DNA from: Pelagihabitans sp965238025
GTDB lineage: Bacteria > Bacteroidota > Bacteroidia > Flavobacteriales > Flavobacteriaceae
Direction: 5' to 3'
NCBI GenBank assembly: GCA_965238025.1
Contig: OZ250162.1
Location: 3,658,001-3,722,000, forward strand
Length of the DNA: 64,000 nt
This document shows, one piece after another, positions 52,701 through 61,128 of this stretch; positions within the stretch are counted from its first letter, which is position 1, and each line of letters starts with the position of its first letter. A program made the translations under genes and the position numbers. The notes under the pieces were generated by a model. The model did no database searches, was not told the DNA's origin, and saw only the letters and a list, made by a program, of their open reading frames with translations.

Positions 52701-52892
52701 CTTATTGACACCCTTCTGGGCTGCTAAGGCATCCGTCTTGGCCTTCATCGTATTTTTGTCCTGTGAATAGGACGTTAAAGGCAGAACAAAAATAAATGAT
52801 AACAAAAATGCCTTAAAGAGAGCATTTCTTAATTTAAAATCATGTTTTGGAATTCTTGTGCGATTCACTCGCTGGGGTAGTTTTTTCATCAT
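49740..52892 (-). CDS. T9SS-secreted M43-family zinc metalloprotease with triple repeat domain
   Basis: The 1050-residue protein has a long basic N-region before its signal hydrophobic core (ending near 44). The pappalysin-type catalytic domain at about 150-410 has HEAGHFFGLRH (His317, Glu318, His321, His327) and the Met-turn QFMNYMDYSD. Three related beta-sandwich repeats of about 125 residues follow (each starting NDLC or NDFC and containing FDTK...GNDD and YVSGF/YVNGF). Then come a PKD-like unit, a Cys-rich VCHKNGKTLCV...AHLAHGDSLGAC motif and a C-terminal T9SS sorting domain (ISPNPAGSNVRL, GLYFVRLSSEG). It should be exported by type IX secretion to the cell surface or medium. It is monocistronic. 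Confidence 0.93.
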   Translation of the reverse strand: MMKKLPQRVNRTRIPKHDFKLRNALFKAFLLSFIFVLPLTSYSQDKNTMKAKTDALAAQKGVNKAEPNTARAAAADQSLRILSTPAAQVQDTKHKPIAQTDERCGATTIEAMIKEQYPNRKSTEQFEQWMRNSNNSLLRQASSVFAVGGTVCTIPVVVHVIDGPISVSDAQVQSQIDVLNEDFRRMNADAANTPADFLGVAADVEIEFALATVDPDGNPTNGINRYDGGQTSYSIADMESSVKPATIWHPDFYFNIWCAPLQGGLLGYAQFPSSSTLPGFDDDEGPSYTDGIVSRDFTFGSGGSAQAPFNLGRTTTHEAGHFFGLRHNGGDGGCGADDFCADTPTQNGQNNNTEDDCSYPADNDCDDGPGDLPDQFMNYMDYSDDACMNLFTQDQKARMEVVMSLSPRRASLAESQVHLGVPPDYPYDPFADAPANDLCAGAELIECGDVVDGTTTGSSARDIPPACGSGPDGAGVWYNFVGDGSDVTVGLCGSAFDTKLNVYSGTCDALACEGGNDDSCGLQSEVSLTTVNGETYWVYVNGFSGGTGDFTLTLTCDSEPPPPPSDVENDFCEDAIAVGCGETVEGTTTGAVQDLSGTCVTSIAAPGVWYSFTGTGEFVTASTCNQADFDTKIIVIEAVDCDSDLFCVTGNDDGPGCSGFTSEAIFFGEEGINYFIYVSGFSGATGDFSLSIECIPPPENDLCEGAIPLSCDSSVTGDTTFASTTGAPATDCSGSSLGQGIWYTIEGTGGDINLSTCDTADFDTKIDVFTGSCDELVCEAGNDDGVGCSGFTSDLTFASELGETYYVYVSGFVGFFGTSTGQFTLNVDCVCIAEAGECATVYNGYEPASCTDLTASMMYGVAPYDYQWSNGDSGETITVCPTETTTYTVTITDAEGCVATDDVTVEVVDVSCGKNGNKVQVCHKNGKTLCVGAPSVAAHLAHGDSLGACGTEVCDPYTGGDGDLAKGSGADWSISPNPAGSNVRLHLENYVGQDVSVQILDFSGAVIKEYKISRLKRSNQNFNVGDIPFGLYFVRLSSEGETSTKTLAVN

Positions 52893-53163
52893 AATAAATA
52901 AGTTGGTTGATAAATCAGTTAAAAGTGTCAGAAACTTCTACAAATTACAAAAAAAATTAACATAAAATCTAAAATTGTTAAATTTTTTTGAAAGTATTCA
53001 AAGTGCCTTGTGGAGCTCTCTAAATTGCTGAAATCCTATTCTAAACTGTCTTAGGCGAGGCTCTTCCCTTTGAATTTTCGGTATGTCTTGGAATAGTATG
53101 GTTTAACTATTCTATGTATTCGGAATGCAGGGAGAACGGGAACGGGCCCTATTGGCATTGAAA

Positions 53164-53856
53164 TCAAGTACGGATAAGCTTGTTATGCAAGGATTTCAAC
53201 TTTTGGGGAGGGTATCCTAATTTGAACAAAATGACCAATAGCAAATTGGAAAGGTTCACCCTGACGTATGAATTAAGCTCGTATTTTCTTGCGGAAACCA
53301 CTAAATCGTTTTTAATGATTTTATAAGGTACCTTCTTCTTTTTCATCCGTTCAAAGAATTCAAAATCCTCCATGAGCACTTGTTCTTCGTCAAAAGCTCC
53401 TAATTCATTGAATACTTCCTTTTTAATAAAAAGACATTGATCGCCCCCTCCGGTAAAAATGCTGTCCTTTGCGGTATAAGCGGCATTGATCCTTAACCAT
53501 CTATTCTCGCTATCAAACCGATAGGAAAAAAACCCGGCATCAAATCTAGAAGTGAGTGTCTTCTTTATGTCCGACAAAAATGACCTTGGAGGACGCACAT
53601 CGGCATGAAGAAAGGCTAGAATATCGCCCCTGGCAACTTTTGCAGCCTCATTCATCTGTACTGCCCTACCCTGATCCGTACATTTTAAAAATCTTATGTT
53701 CGCATATTTTGGTATTTGCCCTACTACATCAGTATTCCCACAAGATTGAGCAACAATAACTTCAAAAGACAAATCCAGTTCAATAGCAGCTAGCAAGGGC
53801 AACAACTCTTGTAGGTTCTTTTTTTCATTATGTGCCGGCACGATAATACTGATCAT
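53164..53856 (-). CDS. TIGR04283-type glycosyltransferase (arsenosugar-associated family)
   Basis: The 230-residue GT-A enzyme begins MISIIVPAHNEKKNLQELLP, has FLHADVRPP as the metal-binding loop and GGGDQCLFIKKEVFNELGAF near residue 140. That is the pattern of TIGR04283, named for its link to arsenosugar biosynthesis. The frame extends upstream to 53946, but the ATG at 53856 fits the family start. No arsM or arsS gene is in the window, so the arsenosugar role is uncertain. The divergent neighbour is a DUF547 gene, which I recall as a frequent companion. Confidence 0.88.
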   Translation of the reverse strand: MISIIVPAHNEKKNLQELLPLLAAIELDLSFEVIVAQSCGNTDVVGQIPKYANIRFLKCTDQGRAVQMNEAAKVARGDILAFLHADVRPPRSFLSDIKKTLTSRFDAGFFSYRFDSENRWLRINAAYTAKDSIFTGGGDQCLFIKKEVFNELGAFDEEQVLMEDFEFFERMKKKKVPYKIIKNDLVVSARKYELNSYVRVNLSNLLLVILFKLGYPPQKLKSLHNKLIRT

Positions 53857-53908
53857 GTAAACAAATATCTTTAAAGGAGAAAATAGTAATATCCTATCTT
53901 TTGCACAA

Positions 53909-53916
53909 TACCTTTG
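53909..53916 (+). promoter_or_regulatory. Candidate -7 box of the DUF547 gene
   Basis: TACCTTTG matches TAnnTTTG exactly and overlaps a small palindrome (ACCTTT-GCCGT-AAAGGT). Expected leader about 80 bases. Confidence 0.5.
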
Positions 53917-53999
53917 CCGTAAAGGTTTGTAATTAAATACGACCAAGTACTTATTAAATGAACCTGTACGCTACAAAGTACGAATCTTAAGTAATGTAA

Positions 54000-54788
54000 A
54001 TGAGACTGTTTTCACTAAAAGCAGGAGTAGCTTTCGTTCTTCTCCTCTTCATAGCATATGGTATTCAAGCCCAAACCGAAAAAAGCGCAATTGTAGATTT
54101 TAATGCACTATCGGAAGAATTTTTGCAATGTGCGAAGGACAAAAAAGATACTAGAACATTTAGAGAGCAACTTTCGAATACCACGCTAAAGGCCTTGGAG
54201 GAGGGTTTAAAGACAAATAATCAAAAGTTGGCATTTTGGGTAAACATCTACAACGCCTATATTCAGGTAATCCTGCAGAAAAATCCGGAGTTATACAATG
54301 ACCGTAGGGAGTTTTTTGAAAAGGACCAGATTCCCATAGCCGGAGAAATGGTTTCTTTCGGTAAAATTGAACATGGTATCATTCGTAAATCACAATGGTC
54401 TTTGGGTTTGGGGTACATTCGTAAAATGTTCCCGGATAAATTTGAACGTAGACTTAGGGTCGACAAAATGGATTACCGAGTTCACTTTGCTTTGAACTGC
54501 GGGGCAAAAGACTGCCCCCCAGTAGCTATTTACACCGCTAAGGGCCTTAACGAACAGTTTAAAAAGGGAACTGAGCTATACCTTAAAAAGACATCGGAAT
54601 ATAATAAAGAAACCAATACAGTTGCCGTAACATCATTATTTGATTGGTTTCGGGGGGATTTTGGTTCTAAAAATGGGATAAAAAAAATCCTTGAAGAACA
54701 GGGCATTATCCCGACAATCAAAGGAATTGACATCTCTTATAAAAACTACGACTGGACATTGGATTTGGATAATTGGATAACACTTTAA
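54000..54788 (+). CDS. DUF547 domain protein, exported
   Basis: The 262-residue protein has a signal peptide (about 1-24) and the DUF547 core. KLAFWVNIYNAYIQVIL near residue 78 is the hallmark, followed by the Cys pair in FALNCGAKDCPPVAIY near 165 and VTSLFDWFRGDFG near 205. The conserved Asn, Cys and Asp residues suggest an enzyme, but no activity is established to my knowledge. Its TAA overlaps the stop of the convergent outer-membrane gene by three bases. It is divergent from the TIGR04283 glycosyltransferase, with which it may share a pathway. Confidence 0.88.
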   Translation: MRLFSLKAGVAFVLLLFIAYGIQAQTEKSAIVDFNALSEEFLQCAKDKKDTRTFREQLSNTTLKALEEGLKTNNQKLAFWVNIYNAYIQVILQKNPELYNDRREFFEKDQIPIAGEMVSFGKIEHGIIRKSQWSLGLGYIRKMFPDKFERRLRVDKMDYRVHFALNCGAKDCPPVAIYTAKGLNEQFKKGTELYLKKTSEYNKETNTVAVTSLFDWFRGDFGSKNGIKKILEEQGIIPTIKGIDISYKNYDWTLDLDNWITL

Positions 54789-55879
54789 AATGCCTCCTTT
54801 ATGGTAAAGTAGAAGTTACCACCTTCATTAGACAGTCCGTAATCTACCCGAATACGAACCCCGTCTCTTTTATTGATAACATAACGCAAACCGATACCTG
54901 CGGCGTTTTTAAATTTGGAAGAAAGGGTTTTGCCTAGATCAGATGCTACCGTTCCCGTAGAACCGAAAGCAGCTCCCCCGAACCTACCTTTAATAGGAAA
55001 ACGATATTCTGCTGCAAAACTTAGCTCGGCATTATCTTGAAAACGTCTATTGGCCCAACCACGGGTGCGCTTTGTACCCAAATAATACAAATCGTAAAAT
55101 GGAGTATTTTTACTACTACCGGCTAGAAAAAGATTGGTTGCAACGACCTGTTTCTTACCTATTTTTCTATAGTAACGACTATCCAATTGAAATTTGGAAT
55201 AGTTGAAAGACGACCCTAAAAGTTTTGAAGATGCAAAGAAACTACCCTGCAAAAACACCCCTTTGGTCGGAAAGAAAATGTTGTCCCTCGTATCATAAAA
55301 AGCGACTAGGCCAATATTTGAAACGGTACCATCTTTTTTACCCACGGCATCTGACCTTTCCAAAATTCCATCTTCCTGTATTTTAAGGTTGGTGAATGCA
55401 TCAAATTCATAGCCAATACCAATAGAAAAGTCAGGTTTTAGTTCTCTAAGAACTGACAATCTAAGTCGTGGAAAATCAATTTCATAGACTTCTTCATCCT
55501 CTTCATTGGAGTCTATTCCGAGACCAAAAAAGTTATAGAAGTATTTGTAAAATCCCAATTCACCAAGAACCCGCCAACGCTCCTCATCCTTATAAAACTC
55601 AAAAGGCGCATAAATTAATAGTTGGTTTTTGGTCGTATAGCTTATGCCCAATTGGGCAGATGAAGGGCGTGTATTTACCGGTTCATTTTTCAAACGAAAT
55701 GTGGCAATGCCCAATCCGCCAAAACCAAGCTCTGTTTCAGGGGTGTAAAAGACTACCGGAAAAGCCGAAATTTTTAAGTTCTTTGTAGAATCCCTTACTT
55801 TTTCATGCTTTTGTGCATTGATGATCATGGGTAGTGCGCAGCAAAGGAAAATTAGTACAAGCTTTTTTTTCTCTTTCAT
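54785..55879 (-). CDS. BamA/TamA-family outer-membrane barrel without POTRA domains
   Basis: The 364-residue protein has a signal peptide and then only the Omp85-like barrel: GFGGLGIATFRLKNEPVN, YDTRDNIFFPTKGVFLQGSF (the family hallmark), YLGTKRTRGWANRRFQDNAE with the lid-loop RGW motif, and a final strand ending in Phe. POTRA domains are absent, so it is a short surface-antigen-type member, not the essential BamA. I chose the ATG at 55879. It is divergent from the RND exporter gene (95 bases apart). Confidence 0.88.
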   Translation of the reverse strand: MKEKKKLVLIFLCCALPMIINAQKHEKVRDSTKNLKISAFPVVFYTPETELGFGGLGIATFRLKNEPVNTRPSSAQLGISYTTKNQLLIYAPFEFYKDEERWRVLGELGFYKYFYNFFGLGIDSNEEDEEVYEIDFPRLRLSVLRELKPDFSIGIGYEFDAFTNLKIQEDGILERSDAVGKKDGTVSNIGLVAFYDTRDNIFFPTKGVFLQGSFFASSKLLGSSFNYSKFQLDSRYYRKIGKKQVVATNLFLAGSSKNTPFYDLYYLGTKRTRGWANRRFQDNAELSFAAEYRFPIKGRFGGAAFGSTGTVASDLGKTLSSKFKNAAGIGLRYVINKRDGVRIRVDYGLSNEGGNFYFTIKEAF

Positions 55880-55974
55880 CAAATGGAATCAAGACACCAA
55901 TGTTTCGCATGTTTACCCGAAAGTTATCAGCATTTACTTAAATTAACGCTCGAGAATCGACAATCATATTCTGA

Positions 55975-58218
55975 ATGCAAAAAATATTTGCCGCGAAAAA
56001 AGTCATTATCATCCTTTTTATTGTTTTAGGAGTGCTTTCCGGTTTTTCGTTGCCAAACCTGAAATTCTCGTTCGACTTTAGTCAATTTTTTCCTGAAGGT
56101 GATGAAGACCTGGTCTTTTATCAAGAGTTTATCAAAGATTTTGGTACCGATGATAATTTTTTGCTGGTCGCGGTTGAGCATAACCCCTCCGTTTTTGAAA
56201 TGGATTTCCTAAAACGGTTCCGTCAGTTTTCCGATGAGGCCAAAAAGCTCCCCTATGTTACAGAAAATCAATCCCTAACTACGCTCTTCTATCCACTAAA
56301 AACGGGATTGGGCTATGCACGCCTACCCATTATACATATTGAGGATTCACTTAAATATGAATCTGATTGGCGAAAAATACAGGAAGACGATTTATTTGTC
56401 ACTTCTTTGATTGATAAAAATGCCGGTTCATTGGTACTGGCCCTTGAAACAGAGGACAAGCTCAATTACAAGCAGAGTATCGAATTGCTAGGGGCAGTTC
56501 GCGAACAATTAAAGACCAAGGGCTTTCATACCTACCATCTTCTTGGGAGAACATTTTTTTATGAATCCCTGATCAATATGCAAAAGGCCGAGCTAGCATT
56601 CACCACAATATCGGCAACCCTATTGGTTTTTTTGATTTTATTATTGGTCTATCGGCGTATATGGGCAGTGCTAATCGCCCTTTTTTCCATTCTCCTGGCC
56701 TTGTTATTATTTTTAGGACTGCTTTCTCTTTTAGGAAAAGAACTTACCGTTCTGGCCGCATTCTACCCTATTCTACTCTTGATCGTAGGCACTTCAGACG
56801 TCGTTCACATCATGGATGACTATCTAGGAAAGCTACAGAAAGGCATAGAAAAAAACTTGGCAATGCAACAGACGATTCGGGAGGTTGGTGTTTCTACCTT
56901 ACTTACCTCGGTGACTACCGCAATTGGTTTTGCCTCCTTGCTGACCTCCAAGTCCAGTAGCGTAAGTGGTTTCGGTATTGATGCGGCCATTGGCGTACTC
57001 ACGGCATTCGTAACCATTATTTTTTTCACTTGTGCCCTACTCCTACTTACGAATGACAAGTACCTTCTACGAAAAAACAGATCTTCTAAAAAATGGTCTG
57101 CCTCGATGGCGGCCATTAATACCTTAACCAAAAAATACCCCAGGCCAATTTTATATGTGTGTTTGATCGTTACTGCAATTTGTATCGTTGGAATGACAAG
57201 AATAAATACAAACTACCAGATTCAAAACAGTTTTCCTAAAAACAGCCAAATTGCGAATGATTTTAAATTTTTTCAGGATAAGTATACCGGATTTAGGCCG
57301 TTGGAAATTGCTGTTACTACAAAAAGTACGTATAAGGTGACCGATTATACCATTGCCCAAGAAATTGAAAGAGTAGTGCAACAACTAAAGACAATCGAAC
57401 CCATTAAGAACGTACAATCTGTAAATGCCTTTTATAAGGGCTTACACAAGGCAAATAACTTGAACAAATCAGATTTCTTTAGGCTACCGGAAGAAATAGA
57501 GACTTTTAAAAAATACCAAAAAGACATAAAGAAATTGGCCAGCCGGCAATATTCAAAATTTGTGACCCCAGATGAAACCAAAGCCAGAATACGAGCAAAA
57601 ATACTTGACGTAGGCCTCGATTCAATGGCCAAGGTTTATCACCGTATTAATACCTTTATCGCCCAACAAACTAATCCTGACAAAGCTGATTTTAAGCTAA
57701 CTGGTACGGGAATCCTGCTTGATAAGAATTCGTTTTATGTAAAAGACAGCTTGGTTCAAGGACTATTAATGGGTCTCTTATTAGTAGCCATACTAATGGC
57801 CCTTCTTTTTAGAAACCTAAAATTACTATTGATATCGTTACTGCCCAATATGTTGCCCTTGCTTTTTGCCGCGGCACTATTAGGGTTTCTGGGAATTCCA
57901 TTAGAAGCTACCATTTCTGTTGTCTTTGCAATTGTGTTCGGTATTGCGGTAGATGATACCATTCATTTTTTGGGTCGATACAAAGTGGGCATTACTAATG
58001 GAAAAACGAAAGAAGAAGCCATAGCTATTACCTTCGAAGAAACGGGAAGGGCCCTGGTAATTACTACAATTACATTATTTCTTGGATTTTTGGTACTGTT
58101 GTTCTCTAAACATCAACCCAGTGTTACCATTGGTCTTTTAGTTAGTGTTACCCTGTTAACCGCTTTGGTGCTCGATCTGTTATTATTGCCCGTACTTATT
58201 AGAAAGTTGCTGAAATAA
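55975..58218 (+). CDS. RND superfamily exporter, MMPL/HpnN-like (COG1033)
   Basis: The 747-residue protein has the two-fold RND layout. TM1 is at about 8-26, a large periplasmic loop reaches about 205, and five helices at about 205-350 include the SSD-like stretch. TM7 lies near 390-410, a second loop reaches about 590, and five terminal helices follow. AAFYPILLLIVGTSDVVHIMDD and IVFGIAVDDTIHFLG contain the Asp residues typical of proton-relay helices. These exporters move lipids or hydrophobic compounds. The neighbouring barrel protein could be an outer-membrane partner; that is speculation. Confidence 0.9.
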   Translation: MQKIFAAKKVIIILFIVLGVLSGFSLPNLKFSFDFSQFFPEGDEDLVFYQEFIKDFGTDDNFLLVAVEHNPSVFEMDFLKRFRQFSDEAKKLPYVTENQSLTTLFYPLKTGLGYARLPIIHIEDSLKYESDWRKIQEDDLFVTSLIDKNAGSLVLALETEDKLNYKQSIELLGAVREQLKTKGFHTYHLLGRTFFYESLINMQKAELAFTTISATLLVFLILLLVYRRIWAVLIALFSILLALLLFLGLLSLLGKELTVLAAFYPILLLIVGTSDVVHIMDDYLGKLQKGIEKNLAMQQTIREVGVSTLLTSVTTAIGFASLLTSKSSSVSGFGIDAAIGVLTAFVTIIFFTCALLLLTNDKYLLRKNRSSKKWSASMAAINTLTKKYPRPILYVCLIVTAICIVGMTRINTNYQIQNSFPKNSQIANDFKFFQDKYTGFRPLEIAVTTKSTYKVTDYTIAQEIERVVQQLKTIEPIKNVQSVNAFYKGLHKANNLNKSDFFRLPEEIETFKKYQKDIKKLASRQYSKFVTPDETKARIRAKILDVGLDSMAKVYHRINTFIAQQTNPDKADFKLTGTGILLDKNSFYVKDSLVQGLLMGLLLVAILMALLFRNLKLLLISLLPNMLPLLFAAALLGFLGIPLEATISVVFAIVFGIAVDDTIHFLGRYKVGITNGKTKEEAIAITFEETGRALVITTITLFLGFLVLLFSKHQPSVTIGLLVSVTLLTALVLDLLLLPVLIRKLLK

Positions 58219-58314
58219 GCCGAGAAGGATAAAGCCTCGTTCCTTATATTCGATTAATTCTATTTAGAAAATAGGGTCATTCCTGGAATTAAGGCTCATC
58301 TACATATTTTATAG

Positions 58315-58322
58315 TAGTTTTG
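58315..58322 (+). promoter_or_regulatory. Candidate -7 box of the LETM1-related gene
   Basis: TAGTTTTG matches TAnnTTTG exactly; the start would be about 18 bases before the ATG at 58345. No clear -33 element is present. Confidence 0.5.
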
Positions 58323-58344
58323 CCATTTAAAATACCCAAACCTT

Positions 58345-59532
58345 ATGAACCCATCGGCGTCTGGCTGGATAGAAAAGTATGGCTCCCTTGTAAAAGAGCA
58401 CTTAGATGCCTACGCTGATTTTAGGGATTTATACAACGGACTCAAAAAAACGGGTTTCGTATATGGCATAAATATCAAAACACCTCGTTTTGTTGATGCT
58501 CAACATATTTTATCGGAAGATGAAATAGCAAAAATCAACCTGCTTACGGCCCTATATTTCACTTTTATCTTGGAAACCAAGAAAACCGATTTTGAGGAGT
58601 TTCAAGAAGTGGCCTTCCAATTCTATAAGGATCTACAGATCTATGAAATCAGTTTTATCAACTCTATTTTTACTGAAAAGAAGACGGCCTCAAAACTTGA
58701 AAAGCTGATAGATTCTAGGGTTTACCTCGAAGATAACCTTATCAGCAAAACATTTAATAGCATAATTACCAACTCCTTACTCTTTATTGATGCGTTGCTA
58801 TTAAAGCAGTATTTAAAAACCCCGAGGAATATTCATAAATATGCCCAACGCCTGGAGTATTTGTCTATTAATGTTGCGTACCACGCCCTCAGTTCTAAGG
58901 AAAAGAACAAGAAAGATGAGAAATTAGCTCAATTGTTAGAATCATCCTTGACATATATAGATGAAGAAGCCTCACATTTTGATGGTTCATATCGCGAAAA
59001 ACTACTCAATAATGATGCTATCTGGGAAAATCGTTATTTTTTGGATATCGCATGCCTTACCGTTTGGGAAGATCAATCATTGGAATATCAAGAATCACAG
59101 TTTATTTATGGAATTGGTAAAGATTTAGGCTTTGATGAAAAGGCAATTGCAAGAGCTTTAGAAGAAATTACTTCGTTTTTTGCGAAAAACGCCGAAATAA
59201 TCCCTTTCCTGAAAGACAAAAATCTTGCGGTACAGTTTTATGACAGCATGGCCAAAGTGGTCAATAAACTTATTCTTAGAAATAGGAAACGCTTACAAAA
59301 AGAACTCTCGGAAAGTAAGGAACTTGTATTCTTGATTTCAAAATCGGCTACTAAGGACCTAACTCCGGAAGAACGGAAAAAGGTTCAAAACCAATTGATC
59401 GACATTTTTAAAACCATTCCATCCTTAGCCATATTTATACTTCCAGGCGGAGCTGTTTTACTCCCAATTTTCATCAAATTAATTCCAAAATTACTACCTT
59501 CATCATTTGATGAAAACAGGGTCGAAAAATAG
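58345..59532 (+). CDS. LETM1-related protein
   Basis: The 395-residue protein is mostly helical. The N-terminal half has no recognised domain (GFVYGINIKTPRF, FQEVAFQFYKDLQIYEISF). A TerB-like helical middle part spans about 225-300. The last 70 residues include LTPEERKKVQNQLIDIFKTI, then PSLAIFILPGGAVLLPIFIK and LIPKLLPSSF, which closely match the LETM1 membrane-segment region. Databases list similar proteins as LETM1-related biofilm-associated. Ion transport is known for mitochondrial LETM1 only; for this bacterial protein the role is unknown. It stands alone. Confidence 0.82.
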   Translation: MNPSASGWIEKYGSLVKEHLDAYADFRDLYNGLKKTGFVYGINIKTPRFVDAQHILSEDEIAKINLLTALYFTFILETKKTDFEEFQEVAFQFYKDLQIYEISFINSIFTEKKTASKLEKLIDSRVYLEDNLISKTFNSIITNSLLFIDALLLKQYLKTPRNIHKYAQRLEYLSINVAYHALSSKEKNKKDEKLAQLLESSLTYIDEEASHFDGSYREKLLNNDAIWENRYFLDIACLTVWEDQSLEYQESQFIYGIGKDLGFDEKAIARALEEITSFFAKNAEIIPFLKDKNLAVQFYDSMAKVVNKLILRNRKRLQKELSESKELVFLISKSATKDLTPEERKKVQNQLIDIFKTIPSLAIFILPGGAVLLPIFIKLIPKLLPSSFDENRVEK

Positions 59533-59612
59533 CTGGTTTTAGTTAAAAAAACTATTATAAGAAAAATCTATGGTTGTGTTTAGATTACTTTTTATCAGAT
59601 AGATAGCGCCGA

Positions 59613-60368
59613 TTACTCCAACCATAACTTAAAGTTACGTACTCGTTCTCTACTTACTATGATTTCTTGCTCGGAAAAGTGGTTTAGCTTGATTTGAAGT
59701 CTAGAATTCGTATAGGAAACGATGTCCTTAATATGGTTGACATTTACATAAAATTTTCGGCTGACACGAAAGAAAGTTTTTGGTGCCAGTTCATTTTCCA
59801 AATTTTCCAAAGTGGTTTCCAAAAGATAATTCCTGCCGTCAGAAGTGGCGGCATAGGTTCCCTTGTTCTCGCTATAAAAACATTCTACCTCATCTGCGTT
59901 TATAATTTTAAGGTGTTGCCCTACCCTGGTCGTAAACCTCTTTTTATATTCTCGTTCAACAGGATTGACCAATAGTTTTTTGATGTCTTCAAAATCCAAG
60001 GCTAATTTTTGCGGTTCGGGTTTTAAAGACCTGTATTTTTTTACTGCCGCTTCCAAATCTTCGTCGTCTATCGGCTTTAATAGATAATCGATACTATTCA
60101 ATTTAAAGGCCTGCAATGCATATTCATCATAGGCAGTGGTGAAGATAATAGCGCTCTTTACTTCTATCTTTTCAAAAATCTCAAAAGAAAGTCCGTCGGA
60201 AAGCTGAATATCAAGAAAAATTAAATCAGGGTGTTCATTATCCTTAAACCAATTGATTGCCTCCTCAACGGAGTGCAACATTACAGAAACAGTCACATTT
60301 AGCTCTTCTAAGAGCCTTGAAAGTCTCCTAGCTGCTGGTTTTTCGTCCTCAATTATAATTACGTTCAT
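59613..60368 (-). CDS. LytTR-family response regulator
   Basis: The 251-residue protein has a CheY-like receiver at 1-120 (acidic pocket Glu7-Asp8, phosphoacceptor Asp53 in FLDIQLSDG, Lys near 97 in LLKPIDDE). A LytTR DNA-binding domain occupies about 145-251 (VECFYSENKGTYAAT, FFRVSRKFYVNVNHIKDIV). It is the last gene of the seven-gene 2TM operon, 18 bases after a 2TM gene, and the kinase of the operon is its obvious partner. Binding targets are not visible. Confidence 0.95.
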   Translation of the reverse strand: MNVIIIEDEKPAARRLSRLLEELNVTVSVMLHSVEEAINWFKDNEHPDLIFLDIQLSDGLSFEIFEKIEVKSAIIFTTAYDEYALQAFKLNSIDYLLKPIDDEDLEAAVKKYRSLKPEPQKLALDFEDIKKLLVNPVEREYKKRFTTRVGQHLKIINADEVECFYSENKGTYAATSDGRNYLLETTLENLENELAPKTFFRVSRKFYVNVNHIKDIVSYTNSRLQIKLNHFSEQEIIVSRERVRNFKLWLE

Positions 60369-60386
60369 ATTGCAAGTTCAAGAATT

Positions 60387-60728
60387 CTAAAATATTTGAT
60401 CGTCCTTTTCCATATATTTCTTTATCTGCCTTTCTTCCCAGGCTTTCCCAAAAAAAGGATTTGGAAAAAAAACGCTGATTGCATGAATAATAAGGGCTAT
60501 TCCCCAAATGATCGGCGTTCCAAAAGTGTTCCAGTCAATCCATTTTAAAAAATCGGGATTCCCTAAAGCCTCCGGGCTCAACGTAATAAAATGCGCTCTG
60601 CCTCTTGCCAGAAACACAAAGGTACAGACAACAATGTAAACCGTTAGATGGCCATAAAACCCCTTGATATCTTTTACTCTCTTTTGCGCCCTTTCTAATG
60701 CAGACGATGGTTTCTTATTTCGTTTCAT
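60387..60728 (-). CDS. 2TM domain protein
   Basis: The 113-residue protein carries one 2TM domain. A basic amphipathic lead-in (ERAQKRVKDIKGFYGHLTVY) runs into the first helix at about 28-42. A loop, a second helix (IIWGIALIIHAISVF) and the conserved tail NPFFGKAWEERQIKKYM follow. It is the fourth stand-alone 2TM gene of the operon and directly precedes the response regulator gene. The gap to the previous gene is 70 bases, the second largest in the operon. Function unknown. Confidence 0.88.
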   Translation of the reverse strand: MKRNKKPSSALERAQKRVKDIKGFYGHLTVYIVVCTFVFLARGRAHFITLSPEALGNPDFLKWIDWNTFGTPIIWGIALIIHAISVFFPNPFFGKAWEERQIKKYMEKDDQIF

Positions 60729-60798
60729 GATTTATTTTTTAATCAAAATCGGCTACTTGCTCTGATTTCATTAACCTTCGATAGCAATGCCTACACGT

Positions 60799-61128
60799 TT
60801 ATTGATATTTTTCAGATTCTTGCCTTTCCTCATCCAAGTATTTTTGAATCTGGCGTTCTTCCCATTTTTTATTGAAGAAAGGATTGTAAGAGAATACTTT
60901 TACTCCATGAAATAGGACCCCAATTCCCCAAAATAACCATGTTGATAAAGTGCCGAAATCCCAAAAAGCTTCAAAAAACCCATCCCCACTATACATTCGA
61001 CTTACTACTATGACAACGCTGACCATAATGTTTACAAACAGGTACACCATTAAATGGGTATAAAATCCTTTTAATTCACCCACCTTCTTTTTGGCTCGCT
61101 CCATTTTATTCAAATCTGAATCCCCCAT
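60799..61128 (-). CDS. 2TM domain protein
   Basis: The 109-residue protein has RAKKKVGELKGFYTHLMVYL leading into helix 1, a loop containing AFWDFGTLSTWLFWGIGVLF (helix 2) and the tail NPFFNKKWEERQIQKYLDEE. Its ATG shares one base with the stop of the preceding 2TM gene (TAATG), which indicates translational coupling. It is most similar to the 61128-61451 product, sharing AFWDFGT and the loop pattern, and suggests a recent duplication. Confidence 0.88.
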   Translation of the reverse strand: MGDSDLNKMERAKKKVGELKGFYTHLMVYLFVNIMVSVVIVVSRMYSGDGFFEAFWDFGTLSTWLFWGIGVLFHGVKVFSYNPFFNKKWEERQIQKYLDEERQESEKYQ

